Positions 43,704 through 51,543 of a stretch of DNA of 64,000 bases are shown here, one piece after another; position 1 is the stretch's first letter, and every line of letters begins with the position of its first letter. The DNA is taken from assembly GCF_019042215.1 (NCBI RefSeq), contig NZ_JAHQCS010000088.1, positions 1 through 64,000 on the forward strand. The letters run 5' to 3'. Both the position numbers and the translations under genes were made by a program. Below the pieces are notes generated by a model. It saw only the letters and a list, made by a program, of their open reading frames with translations, was not told the DNA's origin and made no database searches. Source of the stretch: Evansella tamaricis (GTDB lineage: Bacteria; Bacillota; Bacilli; Bacillales; Salisediminibacteriaceae).

Positions 43704-44001
43704 GGGCTAAGTCAGTTCATGGATCGTTTTCTTTCGGCTGAAGGTTTAGGTGATGAGCTAGACGTGTCCCATGATATCAAGGTGACTCTATGGCTTTGAA
43801 TACGGAATATCGGATAAGCACTAGCCAAAAAGGACCGGCGGTTTTTGTAACGGGTTCCGTTTGTTTCCTATCCCGAAGTTGCATCGACGGAAAATGTAGG
43901 CAAATTCGTACTTATATTTGCACCGTAATTGTGACGATAAAAGGATAAATAAAACGGCCAGCTCATTGGAACTGAGCCATTTTAATAGGTTTTTTACTTT
44001 T
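43704..44001. other. Intergenic stretch after the siroheme genes
   Basis: I see no gene and only a weak hairpin (GCTC..GAGC near 43960). The T-rich sequence that follows it could end transcription of the cluster. Confidence 0.4.
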
Positions 44002-44035
44002 ACTTGTTGAACTAACGCCCCACCGTTACTTTAAG
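44002..44035 (-). repeat. Boundary motif, downstream type
   Basis: ACTTGTTGAACTAACGCCCC followed by ACCGTTACTTTAAG. It lies about 50 bp beyond the stop of the minus-strand acetyltransferase gene. It is the best-preserved copy of the family. Confidence 0.65.
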
Positions 44036-44084
44036 TGAAATATGTCACAAAACTACAAAAATTATATAAGTATTGATACACACT

Positions 44085-44609
44085 TTATTGATAATACTCT
44101 TCTTGAAGCATTCCCATAAGGATTTCATCAGAGTATGTATCGTTCATATAAAGAGATTGTCTCAATACTCCTTCTTTTTTGAACCCAGCTTTTTCATATG
44201 CTTTAATACCTCGAATGTTATGAGAAAATACTTCTAATTCCAAACGATTTAGTTTAAGCTCTTCAAAAGTAAATTTTTGTGCAAGTTTGGTTGCTTCAGT
44301 ACCATAACCTTTGTTAAGAATGTTTTTATTATGTAATGATATCCTAAAACCTGCCTTTCTATTAACCTTATCCACATCTAATATAGCTAAATCACCTATT
44401 ACTTCATTATTATCTAATAAACAAATGGCAAAATCATAACGTGTTGGGTCTTCGTTAAATTGATTATAACTTTTAATAATTTCATCTAAAGTAAATGACT
44501 TACGAGTGCCAGTCATATAAAGAAACTCTTCATCCTGACATGACTTATAGATACCTTCCATATCTTCATCTCTAATTGGTCTTAAATATACAGATTTTCC
44601 CTTAATCAT
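44085..44609 (-). CDS. GNAT acetyltransferase (RimJ/RimL type)
   Basis: It encodes 174 residues. It begins IKGKSVYLRPIRDEDMEGIY and contains the acetyl-CoA loop GYGTEATKLAQKFTFEELKL, then RLELEVFSHNIRGIKAYEKA and GFKKEGVLRQS, all typical of the RimJ/RimL branch. It acetylates a protein or small-molecule amine; the substrate is unknown. AAAGGGAGA precedes the ATG. Boundary motifs at 44002 and 44764 flank the gene. Confidence 0.9.
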   Translation of the reverse strand: MIKGKSVYLRPIRDEDMEGIYKSCQDEEFLYMTGTRKSFTLDEIIKSYNQFNEDPTRYDFAICLLDNNEVIGDLAILDVDKVNRKAGFRISLHNKNILNKGYGTEATKLAQKFTFEELKLNRLELEVFSHNIRGIKAYEKAGFKKEGVLRQSLYMNDTYSDEILMGMLQEEYYQ

Positions 44610-44725
44610 CGTGATATCTCCCTTTTCCCTTTAAATTAGAATTTCTTCAATATGCATGCAATTCTTTTCACATTTTATTTCATTATCCTCCCCTTTAGTT
44701 TAACATCATTTTCCAATTCTTAGAT

Positions 44726-44754
44726 ACAAAAAAAGAGTTGCAATTTTGCAACTC
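44726..44754 (-). terminator. Terminator for the minus-strand small genes
   Basis: GAGTTGCA and TGCAACTC form an 8-bp stem with a 4-nt loop, followed on the minus strand by TTTTTTTG. Confidence 0.8.
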
Positions 44755-44763
44755 GCAATTTTT

Positions 44764-44780
44764 ACTAACGCACGCCGTTA
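44764..44780 (-). repeat. Boundary motif with 13-bp core
   Basis: ACTAACGCACGCCGTTA. The 13-mer AACGCACGCCGTT is the exact reverse complement of 47325-47337. It lies just after the stop of the 25-residue gene at 44794. Confidence 0.65.
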
Positions 44781-44793
44781 TTTTTTATTAACC

Positions 44794-44871
44794 TTATTTT
44801 GTCAAAAGCCAAATTAGAAAAAGTATTACTGCAATTACCACCCAAATAATGGCTTGCCTGTATTTTTTCAA
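44794..44871 (-). CDS. 25-residue single-span membrane peptide
   Basis: A TTG start at 44871 follows AAGGGGGATGAG and opens a frame that reads MKKYRQAIIWVVIAV, then ILFLIWLLTK. A basic head, one 17-residue hydrophobic helix and a lysine end form a plausible small membrane protein. The Shine-Dalgarno match and compact fit between boundary motifs support it. The function is unknown. Confidence 0.6.
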   Translation of the reverse strand: MKKYRQAIIWVVIAVILFLIWLLTK

Positions 44872-44928
44872 TTCTCATCCCCCTTATGAATAACCATTTT
44901 CACTCTTGTGCTAAAGCTTCCTGTTACT

Positions 44929-45249
44929 TCAATATCTCCATTTTTCATTAGTGCTTTTATGTTCAATTTGATAACCATAAAACCAAAAACAAAGAACAAT
45001 GGTTATAACTCCTGAAAAACCAAAAATATAAAGGATTTCCCAGCCAACTGGATTACCGAATAAATTCCATATTTGATAAGGGATAAAGGTGATTAAGAAC
45101 ATAAGGACAATGACTAAGGGAACCATTAGCGAATTTTGTTTTATCTCATTTGATAGCGACTTGGTGGTTTTTTTCTTCTCTAAAAATGCAATCCCTTTAA
45201 TAGTTAGTAGTAATAAAATAATACCTAATATTAGCAAAAACCAATTCAT
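44929..45249 (-). CDS. Small membrane protein, unknown
   Basis: It encodes 106 residues with three hydrophobic segments (about 2-20, 42-60 and 72-93) and a basic loop EKKKTTKSLSNEIKQN. TAGGGAGTTGAG precedes the ATG. No family was recognised. A decayed boundary motif (CTTGTGCTAAAGC...CCTGTTACTTCAA, 44904-44931) overlaps its stop codon. Confidence 0.65.
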   Translation of the reverse strand: MNWFLLILGIILLLLTIKGIAFLEKKKTTKSLSNEIKQNSLMVPLVIVLMFLITFIPYQIWNLFGNPVGWEILYIFGFSGVITIVLCFWFYGYQIEHKSTNEKWRY

Positions 45250-45312
45250 ATTCTCAACTCCCTAATTCTAATTAAATTGACCTGCTTCATTCAGCTAAAG
45301 TTACCCGTTTGT

Positions 45313-45516
45313 TCAATAATTCCTATCCAACAACATAATTAGATAACTGCCTGCACAAAGAAAGAATGCAACTTGAGTTATAATATAAATTGTAAATTCA
45401 AATAAAGTTAGTTTTCTTTCCCTCTTTACTTTTTTAAAATGTCTATAATAATAGAAAGAACAAAGTAGTAGAATTATTGCTGATATTTGGAATATGTTCT
45501 CTAATAGACTAACCAA
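45313..45516 (-). CDS. Small two-span membrane protein, unknown
   Basis: It encodes 67 residues from a TTG start after GAGGAGATG. Two hydrophobic helices (about 8-24 and 43-63) flank a basic loop (HFKKVKRERKLTL). No family was recognised. A boundary motif (CTTCATTCAGCTAAAG, then TTACCCGTTTGTTCAA, 45282-45320) covers its 3' end. Confidence 0.6.
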   Translation of the reverse strand: MVSLLENIFQISAIILLLCSFYYYRHFKKVKRERKLTLFEFTIYIITQVAFFLCAGSYLIMLLDRNY

Positions 45517-45540
45517 AGAATCATCTCCTCACTATAGATA

Positions 45541-45575
45541 AACAGCTCCTGAACGCACCCGTTTGTTTAAGTAGA
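45541..45575 (-). repeat. Boundary motif, downstream type
   Basis: CTCCTGAACGCACCCGTTTG followed by TTTAAGTAGATCC. It lies beyond the stop of the lipoprotein gene at 45613. Confidence 0.6.
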
Positions 45576-45612
45576 TCCTTTCATAACCTTCGTAAATACT
45601 AATCATGTTTTT

Positions 45613-46062
45613 CTAATTAATTGTGAATTCAGCTGTCAAATAGTACTTGTCATAGTCTCCTGCTTCTCTAAAATCGAGTATATCTTTCACTATACGGTAA
45701 TCACCAGTATCCAGACTTCCATAGAGCCATTTCCAGTCAACTGCCCACTCCCTAGCATCTGAAGGATTTAAGTCATAGCCAATATCATTAAACCCATAGT
45801 TACCATCTAAGGTAACAGGGAGTTGGTACCATCGACCTTCCATTTTCTTTTCCAACAAAAAATATTCACCATAGATACATTGCTTGTCAGAGTTATTCTC
45901 AAATATTACAGTCAATCCAGTTGAGGAGACCGTTCCTTCTTTAACAATCAACGATACTCCATCAAGGTTGTTGACAGTTTCATACTTTGTAGGTTCCCAG
46001 TCAGTTCCTTTAGAGCTATTACTAGAACTTCCGCATCCTGATAAAAGTATTAACATTGCCAC
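45613..46062 (-). CDS. Ig-like lipoprotein with a lost start region
   Basis: It encodes 149 residues from ATG 46062. The lipobox LLSGC is only nine residues from this Met, which is short for a signal peptide. Upstream in frame the sequence QSVLLFCVAM looks like the rest of the signal but ends at a TGA with no start codon. The mature part (GVSLIVKEGTVSSTGLTVIF, ENNSDKQCIYGEYFLLEK) fits bacterial Ig-like lipoproteins (PF20251-like, from memory). A deletion appears to have joined it to the sigma-factor fragment upstream. A GTG two codons before the ATG is an alternative start. Confidence 0.7.
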   Translation of the reverse strand: MAMLILLSGCGSSSNSSKGTDWEPTKYETVNNLDGVSLIVKEGTVSSTGLTVIFENNSDKQCIYGEYFLLEKKMEGRWYQLPVTLDGNYGFNDIGYDLNPSDAREWAVDWKWLYGSLDTGDYRIVKDILDFREAGDYDKYYLTAEFTIN

Positions 46063-46262
46063 ACAGAATAGAAGTACTGACTGTCATTTAATTTATGAAA
46101 TGATTTAAACCCTTTTACAATAGCATCCTGTAAAACATCAAGGGCATCCTGTTCATTTTTTACATAGGCATAAGCAATTTTATAGAGCCTCTCTTGGTCC
46201 GCTTCGACCAACTCCTCAAAGGAAGATTTTGAATGGTGAAAGATAGATTTAATAAATGTCAT
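46050..46262 (-). pseudogene. Truncated ECF sigma factor
   Basis: It encodes 70 residues. EELVEADQERLYKIAYAYVK, then NEQDALDVLQDAIVKGFKSF, is region 2 of a sigma-70-family ECF factor. The frame then runs into the lipoprotein gene and stops (QYFYSVWQC), so regions 2.3-4 are missing. AGGAAGGGGGAGC precedes the ATG. It is a remnant left by a deletion and is not expected to act as a sigma factor. Confidence 0.85.
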
Positions 46263-46583
46263 GCTCCCCCTCCTTCCTGTTTCTACTTCATTTTACTACA
46301 ATCTATTGGCCAATAGATTCGAGATATAATGCATCAAAATAGATATCTAATTCCTTCTCACCTATTAGACTAAATTCACAACCAAATCGTTGCAAAAAAA
46401 TTGATGAAAGCTATTATTCGGATATTATCATAAACGGGGAGTCTCGCTTAATAAGGGCATACTGTTTTTTTCTCAACTAACGAAGTAGCGATAGTATACA
46501 AAGTTCAAAACATATGATGCAAATAATATAAGAATGGCATTCGAGATTCTAAATTTGATATAATATATCTGAGGTGATGTTAA
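46263..46583. other. Intergenic stretch with a boundary motif
   Basis: AAACGGGGAGTCTCGCTTAA at 46432-46451 belongs to the upstream-type boundary motif, and CTCAACTAACGAAGTAGCGA at about 46473-46492 resembles the spacer at 18528. TATAAT-like sequence lies near 46558. No gene was seen. Confidence 0.5.
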
Positions 46584-46862
46584 GTGAATTCATTAAGTGA
46601 ACATGCAAAAAAAGAATTATATAATGCTTTGCAAGGGAAAGAGTCAGGTGCTGTTGTTATAAATGGCAAATTGTTTTCTATTGAAGTTGAAAATGAAGAT
46701 GAAGATACAACTATAGAGAATGAGGTAACTGATAGTTTATCAAAAGAAATTGATGAATATCCTGAACTTAAAGCTTCTTTGTCAAGGTATTTAGACACCC
46801 CAGAAATGAAAAGGTATTCTGGAAGCGAGCTGAAATCTAGACGTAATGAAAAAAGAAAATAG
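46584..46862 (+). CDS. Probable antitoxin of a RelE-type module
   Basis: It encodes 92 residues from a GTG start after GAGGTGATG. An acidic middle (VENEDEDTTIENEVTD) and a basic C-terminus (SELKSRRNEKRK) with LSRYLDTPEMKRYSG suit an antitoxin. It overlaps the toxin frame by 17 bp, the usual arrangement. I do not recognise a precise DNA-binding family. Confidence 0.65.
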   Translation: MNSLSEHAKKELYNALQGKESGAVVINGKLFSIEVENEDEDTTIENEVTDSLSKEIDEYPELKASLSRYLDTPEMKRYSGSELKSRRNEKRK

Positions 46863-47195
46863 CAATCATTATATTGTGCTTTTTACTGATGAATTTGAAT
46901 TGTGCCTAGATAAGATTCAACAATTTTTCTCTAACCAAGGAGAAGAAACTTTAAATTGGTGGTTTTCAAAAGAAAATGAAATAATTGTGATTACATTGAG
47001 AAAACACTCTCTAGAACCCCATTTATAGGAATATCTGTTGAGAGTGGTAGTTTTAAAGGGCTAAGACGAATAACTTACGGAAGAAGTAGGCATGTAATGT
47101 TAAATTATATAATTTACTATGCAGTTCATGAAAATGATGGCTATATTGATGTCATTAACATTTTACCCTCAAGAACACAGCGAAAACGAATATAA
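46846..47195 (+). pseudogene. RelE/ParE-type toxin with a frameshift
   Basis: The first frame reads NSNHYIVLFTDEFELCLDKI...ENEIIVITLRKHS and stops at 47028. The conserved C-terminal half of a RelE/ParE toxin continues in the next frame: PFIGISVESGSFKGLRRITY, GRSRHVMLNYIIYYAVHEND, GYIDVINILPSRTQRKR, ending at 47195. The frames join in a run of four A residues near 46998-47003; one extra A would restore a full 116-residue protein. The toxin is therefore probably inactive unless the base is a sequencing error or frameshifting occurs. Confidence 0.8.
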
Positions 47196-47314
47196 CAATG
47201 GTTGTTGCTTAGAAGTAATAATCATTGTTCTTTTTTGTGTTACTTCAGTTTTGGCGTTATGACTGATAGATAGTCTACTGGAACATTTAGATTTAGAAAT
47301 TTTGTGAACCATTA

Positions 47315-47349
47315 CACTTAAAGGAACGGCGTGCGTTAGTTCGATAAGC
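47315..47349 (+). repeat. Boundary motif with 13-bp core
   Basis: ACTTAAAGGAACGGCGTGCG followed by TTAGTTCGATAAG. The core AACGGCGTGCGTT is the exact reverse complement of 44767-44779. It lies 120 bp after the toxin stop and co-orients with the plus-strand genes here. Confidence 0.65.
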
Positions 47350-47400
47350 AAAAATATATTTAAATGGACTTCCAAATTTTAGAAGTCCACTTTTGTATAA

Positions 47401-47430
47401 AAAATCAACATTAACCGATAACAGAGCCAT
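47401..47430 (+). repeat. AATCAACATTA boundary motif
   Basis: AATCAACATTAACCGATAAC followed by AGAGCC, upstream of the lipoprotein gene at 47459. It resembles 101-135 and the reverse of 900-921. Confidence 0.5.
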
Positions 47431-47458
47431 TTAAGAAAAAAAGAATGGGGGAAAGACA

Positions 47459-47743
47459 ATGCAAAGAAAAGTTTCTGTATTATTTGTATTACTGCTTTTA
47501 ATATTAGTTGCTTGTGGTAACTCAGAACCTGAAATTACTCAAGAGGAAGCAGAATCAATTGTTTTGCAACATCTCACTGAAGACCTCAACAAAGATAAAA
47601 ATGAAATTAAAATAAAATCAGTAAGCAACGATTCGGGAAATTATATTGTTGAATGGGAAATCGAAGAGGGCTGTGAGTTTGGTTCTGTCCAAGTTGATGA
47701 CCAAAGCGGCGATATACTAGAAGCTGAGGAATCTAATTGTTAG
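47459..47743 (+). CDS. Small lipoprotein, PepSY-like
   Basis: It encodes 94 residues. The signal peptide ends in the lipobox LVAC (Cys 19). The mature part ITQEEAESIVLQHLTEDLN, then IKIKSVSNDSGNYIVEWEIE, follows the helix-strand pattern of PepSY-type domains, though weakly. GGGGGAAAG precedes the ATG. It is closed by the terminator at 47797-47838. Confidence 0.7.
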   Translation: MQRKVSVLFVLLLLILVACGNSEPEITQEEAESIVLQHLTEDLNKDKNEIKIKSVSNDSGNYIVEWEIEEGCEFGSVQVDDQSGDILEAEESNC

Positions 47744-47796
47744 GTTAATAAAAAAATGCAAAAGTTGCTCTAAATAGAAAACGGTTAGCATAAGGC

Positions 47797-47838
47797 AAAT
47801 AAAAATAAAATCAGAGTTCTGCTTTTATTTTTATTTTT
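47797..47838 (+). terminator. Intrinsic terminator
   Basis: AAATAAAAATAAAATCAGA pairs with TCTG-TTTTATTTTTATTT, followed by TTT. Confidence 0.8.
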
Positions 47839-47872
47839 CGAATTTCTGAGCTAAAGGGATATTCATTATATA

Positions 47873-47912
47873 AAATTGTCCATATACACTGGTTAGTATA
47901 TATGGACAATTT
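47873..47912. repeat. Isolated inverted repeat
   Basis: AAATTGTCCATATA and TATATATGGACAATTT form a long stem around a 10-nt loop in the gap before the SDR gene's 3' end. It may be a terminator of transcripts from either side. Confidence 0.6.
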
Positions 47913-48076
47913 GTACAGCATCTTCTAATAAATTTTTTGCACTGATCTAATGATAAATCCTATTATACCAATAAAATTGAGTGTTAAGTTAGCACACAAT
48001 TTGAAACTCAATCAGCTATACATTTTGATATTTGTGATAGGTAACAGAACCCGGTACGGTTTTTGCCCGGTTCTTC

Positions 48077-49021
48077 TTATAATTCTTTTAATGCCCTTTG
48101 ACATAAATACCATACTTGTTCTTGATTTTCCTTTTGATCAGCATAAGGGGGATAATAGGCGTTTCCCGTAAGCTGTTTCACCTGCATCACTGCATTTGGC
48201 TTCAGGTGTCCTGGATTCATTACTTCCTTTTTATCATTGATGAGTTTACCGGAAATATTTCGGAATTCCTCTGATGTACACATATCGTAATAGATACTAG
48301 CCATTTTTTCAGGGGGAGGAAAGAAAAGGTTTTGGATTCGGGCGATGGCACGCCATCCAGTGGTCACCTTTTGCAGTGTTTCTTTCGACATTTTTGCCCC
48401 ATTGATCTGAAGTGCGTTTACTTTTATCCCTTCTCCTTTCCATTCCTCTGCTAGGCGGAAAGTTAGCATGACAAGGGCCATTTTGGAGTGGGCATACATT
48501 TTATAAACACTGAAACCCTTCGTATTGTCGATTTCACCGATGATTTGATCAAAATTAATCTTCCACATTGGATCAAAAAATTGTTTCACGATATTGCTTG
48601 ACGCATGTAAAATTCTTGGATCGTCAGCGTTTTTGAGATGGCCGAGTAAGAGGTCTGTCAGTAAATAGGGGCCGATGACATTTGTCGCAAAGGTTAGTTC
48701 TACATTATCCGGACTGAGACGGTATTTTTCCCCGTGGTTAAAATAGGCAGCATTATGAATTAAAATATCCAAATGGCTGTAACATGCTTGAAATTCCTTG
48801 GAGAATGCCTGGATAGAGGTGAACGAACTCATATCCAGTTCCATTAGCTTTACATTAGGATTGTTTGTTTCACTACAAATCTTCTTTTGCACCTTCTCAC
48901 TTTTCTCGAGATTACGGCAAGCCATAATGACAGTAAACCCATTGCTGGCAAATAAAGTTGCAGCAGCTTTCCCAATCCCAGAATTAGCCCCAGTTATGAT
49001 GACGATCCTTTTCTTTTCCAC
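48077..49021 (-). CDS. Short-chain dehydrogenase/reductase
   Basis: It encodes 314 residues. The cofactor loop is TGANSGIGKAAATLFA, NAA is present in LIHNAAYFNHG, and the catalytic YxxxK is YAHSK after SVYKM, with Ser in LHASSNIV. It resembles the retinol-dehydrogenase-like SDRs of Bacillus; the substrate is unknown. GGGGCAG precedes the ATG. A hairpin with CCCGG/CCGGG overlaps the end of the gene. Confidence 0.9.
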   Translation of the reverse strand: MEKKRIVIITGANSGIGKAAATLFASNGFTVIMACRNLEKSEKVQKKICSETNNPNVKLMELDMSSFTSIQAFSKEFQACYSHLDILIHNAAYFNHGEKYRLSPDNVELTFATNVIGPYLLTDLLLGHLKNADDPRILHASSNIVKQFFDPMWKINFDQIIGEIDNTKGFSVYKMYAHSKMALVMLTFRLAEEWKGEGIKVNALQINGAKMSKETLQKVTTGWRAIARIQNLFFPPPEKMASIYYDMCTSEEFRNISGKLINDKKEVMNPGHLKPNAVMQVKQLTGNAYYPPYADQKENQEQVWYLCQRALKEL

Positions 49022-49388
49022 ATATACTGCCCCTTTGAAAAATTTTTTTTAATCCATTACAAGAGTGCTTGAGTGCACGCTTTGAACGACGTCTTCCCCT
49101 TACTATTCTAGCTTAATATAAAACAAAGAAGGACGTTTTTTCATCAATGAAATGACAGATGTGTGAATGGTTGAGGTATAAAGTGGTATTCTGCTCACTT
49201 TCCATAGGGGAGAATTGAATCATGAACATCATCTGTGTCACAGGAACCTTTTGGAAGAAAAACCACTGGCCAGGCATTTGTAGCATACGTGAATCTTAAT
49301 AAAATGTGAACTTTATACATGTGTGTAATAACATGTAAATATGATGGCAAACTATTCTTTATCTGAATTATTGGAGGTTATTATTTTT
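49022..49388. other. Intergenic region between divergent genes
   Basis: It should hold the promoters of the SDR and DUF3231 genes. I see no convincing -35/-10 pair, repeat or RNA. Confidence 0.4.
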
Positions 49389-50387
49389 ATGATGGAAAAG
49401 AAAATTAACTTGACCGCATCAGAGATTGGTTCTCTCTGGGCAAGTTATATTACAGAAAGTGCAACGATTCCAATATTAAAATATTTCCTAAAAATAGTGG
49501 AGGATATGGAGGTGAAATTGGTACTGGAAACAGCCCTACATTACTCTGAAGAACATTTAGTGGAGCTTGCTAGTATTTTCAAACAGGAAAATTATCCTAT
49601 TCCAATTGGTTTCTCTGAAGCAGATGTCAATGTTAAGGCACCACGTCTTTATTCTGATACATATACACTATATTTTATTAGAAGTATGGGGAAGGCAGGT
49701 ATTGCAGCGAATGGAGCTTCCGTATCTTCCGCAGCAAGGGAAGATATAAGAAAATTATATAGTAAATATTTGAGCACAGCAGTTAAAGTAGAGGATGAGG
49801 CGAAAAAAGTCCTACTGGCAAAGGGTTTATTTGTCCGGCCGCCCCATTTACCAATTCCTAAAAATCCTGAATTTGTCCAGAGTGATAAATTCCTGAGGGG
49901 ATGGCTTGGGAAAAGAAGGCCATTAACTGCTGAAGAAATAACTCATATTTATATGAATTATATAAATAACCTCTATGGTGTATCACTACTAATGGGTTTT
50001 GCACAAGTAGCTCAAAACGAAAAAGTAAAAAAACATTTTATTAGGGGAGTAGATCTATCAAAGGACATTTTAGATGTTTTGAAAATATTACTGGATGAAA
50101 GTAACCTACCTGCCCCTATGACTTGGGATGCAGAAGTTAGTGATTCCACAGTACCTCCGTTTTCAGATAAATTGATGTTATTCCAATGTAATGCACTGAC
50201 ATCCATTTCATTGGCTAATATTGGCGGCTCCATTGCATTGAGTTTCCGACGTGATATTGCAGCAAAATATGTGAAGCAGTTAGGAAGTGTAGGTCTTTAT
50301 GCAGAAGACGGAGCAGAGTTAATGATTAGGAGTGGATGGTTTGAATCCCCTCCACATTCTGCTGACAGAAAAGAATTAATGGAATAA
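49389..50387 (+). CDS. DUF3231 protein
   Basis: It encodes 332 residues in two similar halves, each a ferritin-like helical bundle. The first begins NLTASEIGSLWASYITESA and the second PLTAEEITHIYMNYINNLYG. This duplicated plan is typical of DUF3231, a family found in spore-forming bacilli whose function is not established. The start is placed at 49389 (ATGATG) behind GGAGGTTA. It is convergent with the serine hydrolase gene. Confidence 0.88.
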   Translation: MMEKKINLTASEIGSLWASYITESATIPILKYFLKIVEDMEVKLVLETALHYSEEHLVELASIFKQENYPIPIGFSEADVNVKAPRLYSDTYTLYFIRSMGKAGIAANGASVSSAAREDIRKLYSKYLSTAVKVEDEAKKVLLAKGLFVRPPHLPIPKNPEFVQSDKFLRGWLGKRRPLTAEEITHIYMNYINNLYGVSLLMGFAQVAQNEKVKKHFIRGVDLSKDILDVLKILLDESNLPAPMTWDAEVSDSTVPPFSDKLMLFQCNALTSISLANIGGSIALSFRRDIAAKYVKQLGSVGLYAEDGAELMIRSGWFESPPHSADRKELME

Positions 50388-50407
50388 AACGGTGATCTTT
50401 CAAGGAT

Positions 50408-50462
50408 AAAGTGCCTGACCCCAATAGGGAAATATATTCCCGTGCCGGAAGTCAGGCACTTT
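50408..50462. terminator. Bidirectional terminator
   Basis: AAAGTGCCTGAC and GTCAGGCACTTT form a 12-bp stem with a 31-nt loop between convergent genes. The stem sequence recurs in part at 13727 and 28712, so it is also a dispersed repeat type. Confidence 0.75.
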
Positions 50463-50481
50463 GAACCCCTAAAAAACAAAA

Positions 50482-51543
50482 TTATAATACGGATTTGATG
50501 ATTTTCATCATTGCTTTCCCTGCAGCTGCATGTCCAGCACCGTTTATCTGGTTCGTGGTTCCACAAAAGTAAAGATTTGTGTCAGGATTATACCATGCAA
50601 AAGACCCTGTTTGCCCCCAGAATCCTATGATTTCTTTTATGGGTTTAAAGGGAGAAATGATACGTGGAGTGAAAAGTTTTTCCAAACCTATTCCATAGTA
50701 AAAAACACTAGGTGGTGGTAGTATCAAGTTCCATTTTTTTAATTCTTCGATCTTCTCCTTTGGAAAAAAACGACCTTTAAAAAATTCTTTTAAGAAAACC
50801 ATTAATTCCTCAGCGGTTGATACGATTCCACCTTCCGCTGGTACAGATACCATATAATTTGGTAACCATAGTTTTGTAGATTTATAGTAGAAAGGTACAG
50901 GTAATTTATCAGCAGTATCTTTGAAAACATAGGTATGGACTAATCCAAGTTCATCAAAAATAAATTCCTTAAATACTTGATCAATACTATTCTCAGTAAT
51001 TATTTCAATAATTCTCCCAAGTAGTTGATAGTTAGTATCTGAATAAGCAGCTTTCCCTTTTTTTCCGGGGACAAAATTAGGGGTAAGTTTTTTTACTGTT
51101 TGAATCGTTGTTTCTAAATCCCAGGATTGATCATTTCCTTCCAGCAAAAGGGAAGCCGCTGTTTGCCCATTCGGTTGCTTATGAAAAAAATAATCAGGAA
51201 TGCCAGAGGTGTTAGAAATTAAATGTTTAATAGTAATAACGTCAGAGTAGTCTGTTCCTTTAAGTACATGAAGTCCTTGTGTGTATTCATTAGGCAAATA
51301 TTTAGTGATTTTATCATCCAGACTACATTTCCCTTCTCCTACTAAACGCATGACAATTGCTGTAACATATAGTTTTGTTACACTGGCGATAAAGAATTTA
51401 CTTTCTTTTTCCATCTCACCTACAGTACCTGTCCATGAAAATGAATTATCACCACTTTCCACACGAAGTACCGCACTAAAAACATTCTTTTTGTTCCCCA
51501 TTTCTTGTATCGACTGATTAAGCAAATCTTCATTTATTGTCAT
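50482..51543 (-). CDS. Serine hydrolase of the beta-lactamase (class C-like) family
   Basis: It encodes 353 residues without a signal peptide. SxxK is SVTK in FFIASVTKLYVTA, the second motif is YSDTNYQLLGRI, and GQTGS near residue 315 stands for the KTG-like box. The protein probably hydrolyses an ester or a D-amino-acid peptide in the cytoplasm and is unlikely to be a true beta-lactamase. AGGGGGC precedes the ATG. Confidence 0.9.
   Translation of the reverse strand: MTINEDLLNQSIQEMGNKKNVFSAVLRVESGDNSFSWTGTVGEMEKESKFFIASVTKLYVTAIVMRLVGEGKCSLDDKITKYLPNEYTQGLHVLKGTDYSDVITIKHLISNTSGIPDYFFHKQPNGQTAASLLLEGNDQSWDLETTIQTVKKLTPNFVPGKKGKAAYSDTNYQLLGRIIEIITENSIDQVFKEFIFDELGLVHTYVFKDTADKLPVPFYYKSTKLWLPNYMVSVPAEGGIVSTAEELMVFLKEFFKGRFFPKEKIEELKKWNLILPPPSVFYYGIGLEKLFTPRIISPFKPIKEIIGFWGQTGSFAWYNPDTNLYFCGTTNQINGAGHAAAGKAMMKIIKSVL

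Noticed and set aside
43719-43799. 26-codon frame after sirC
   Set aside because: No ribosome binding site and no feature of a real peptide.
50482-51543. True beta-lactamase conferring resistance
   Set aside because: No signal peptide, and the second and third motifs differ from class C enzymes; a general serine hydrolase is more likely.
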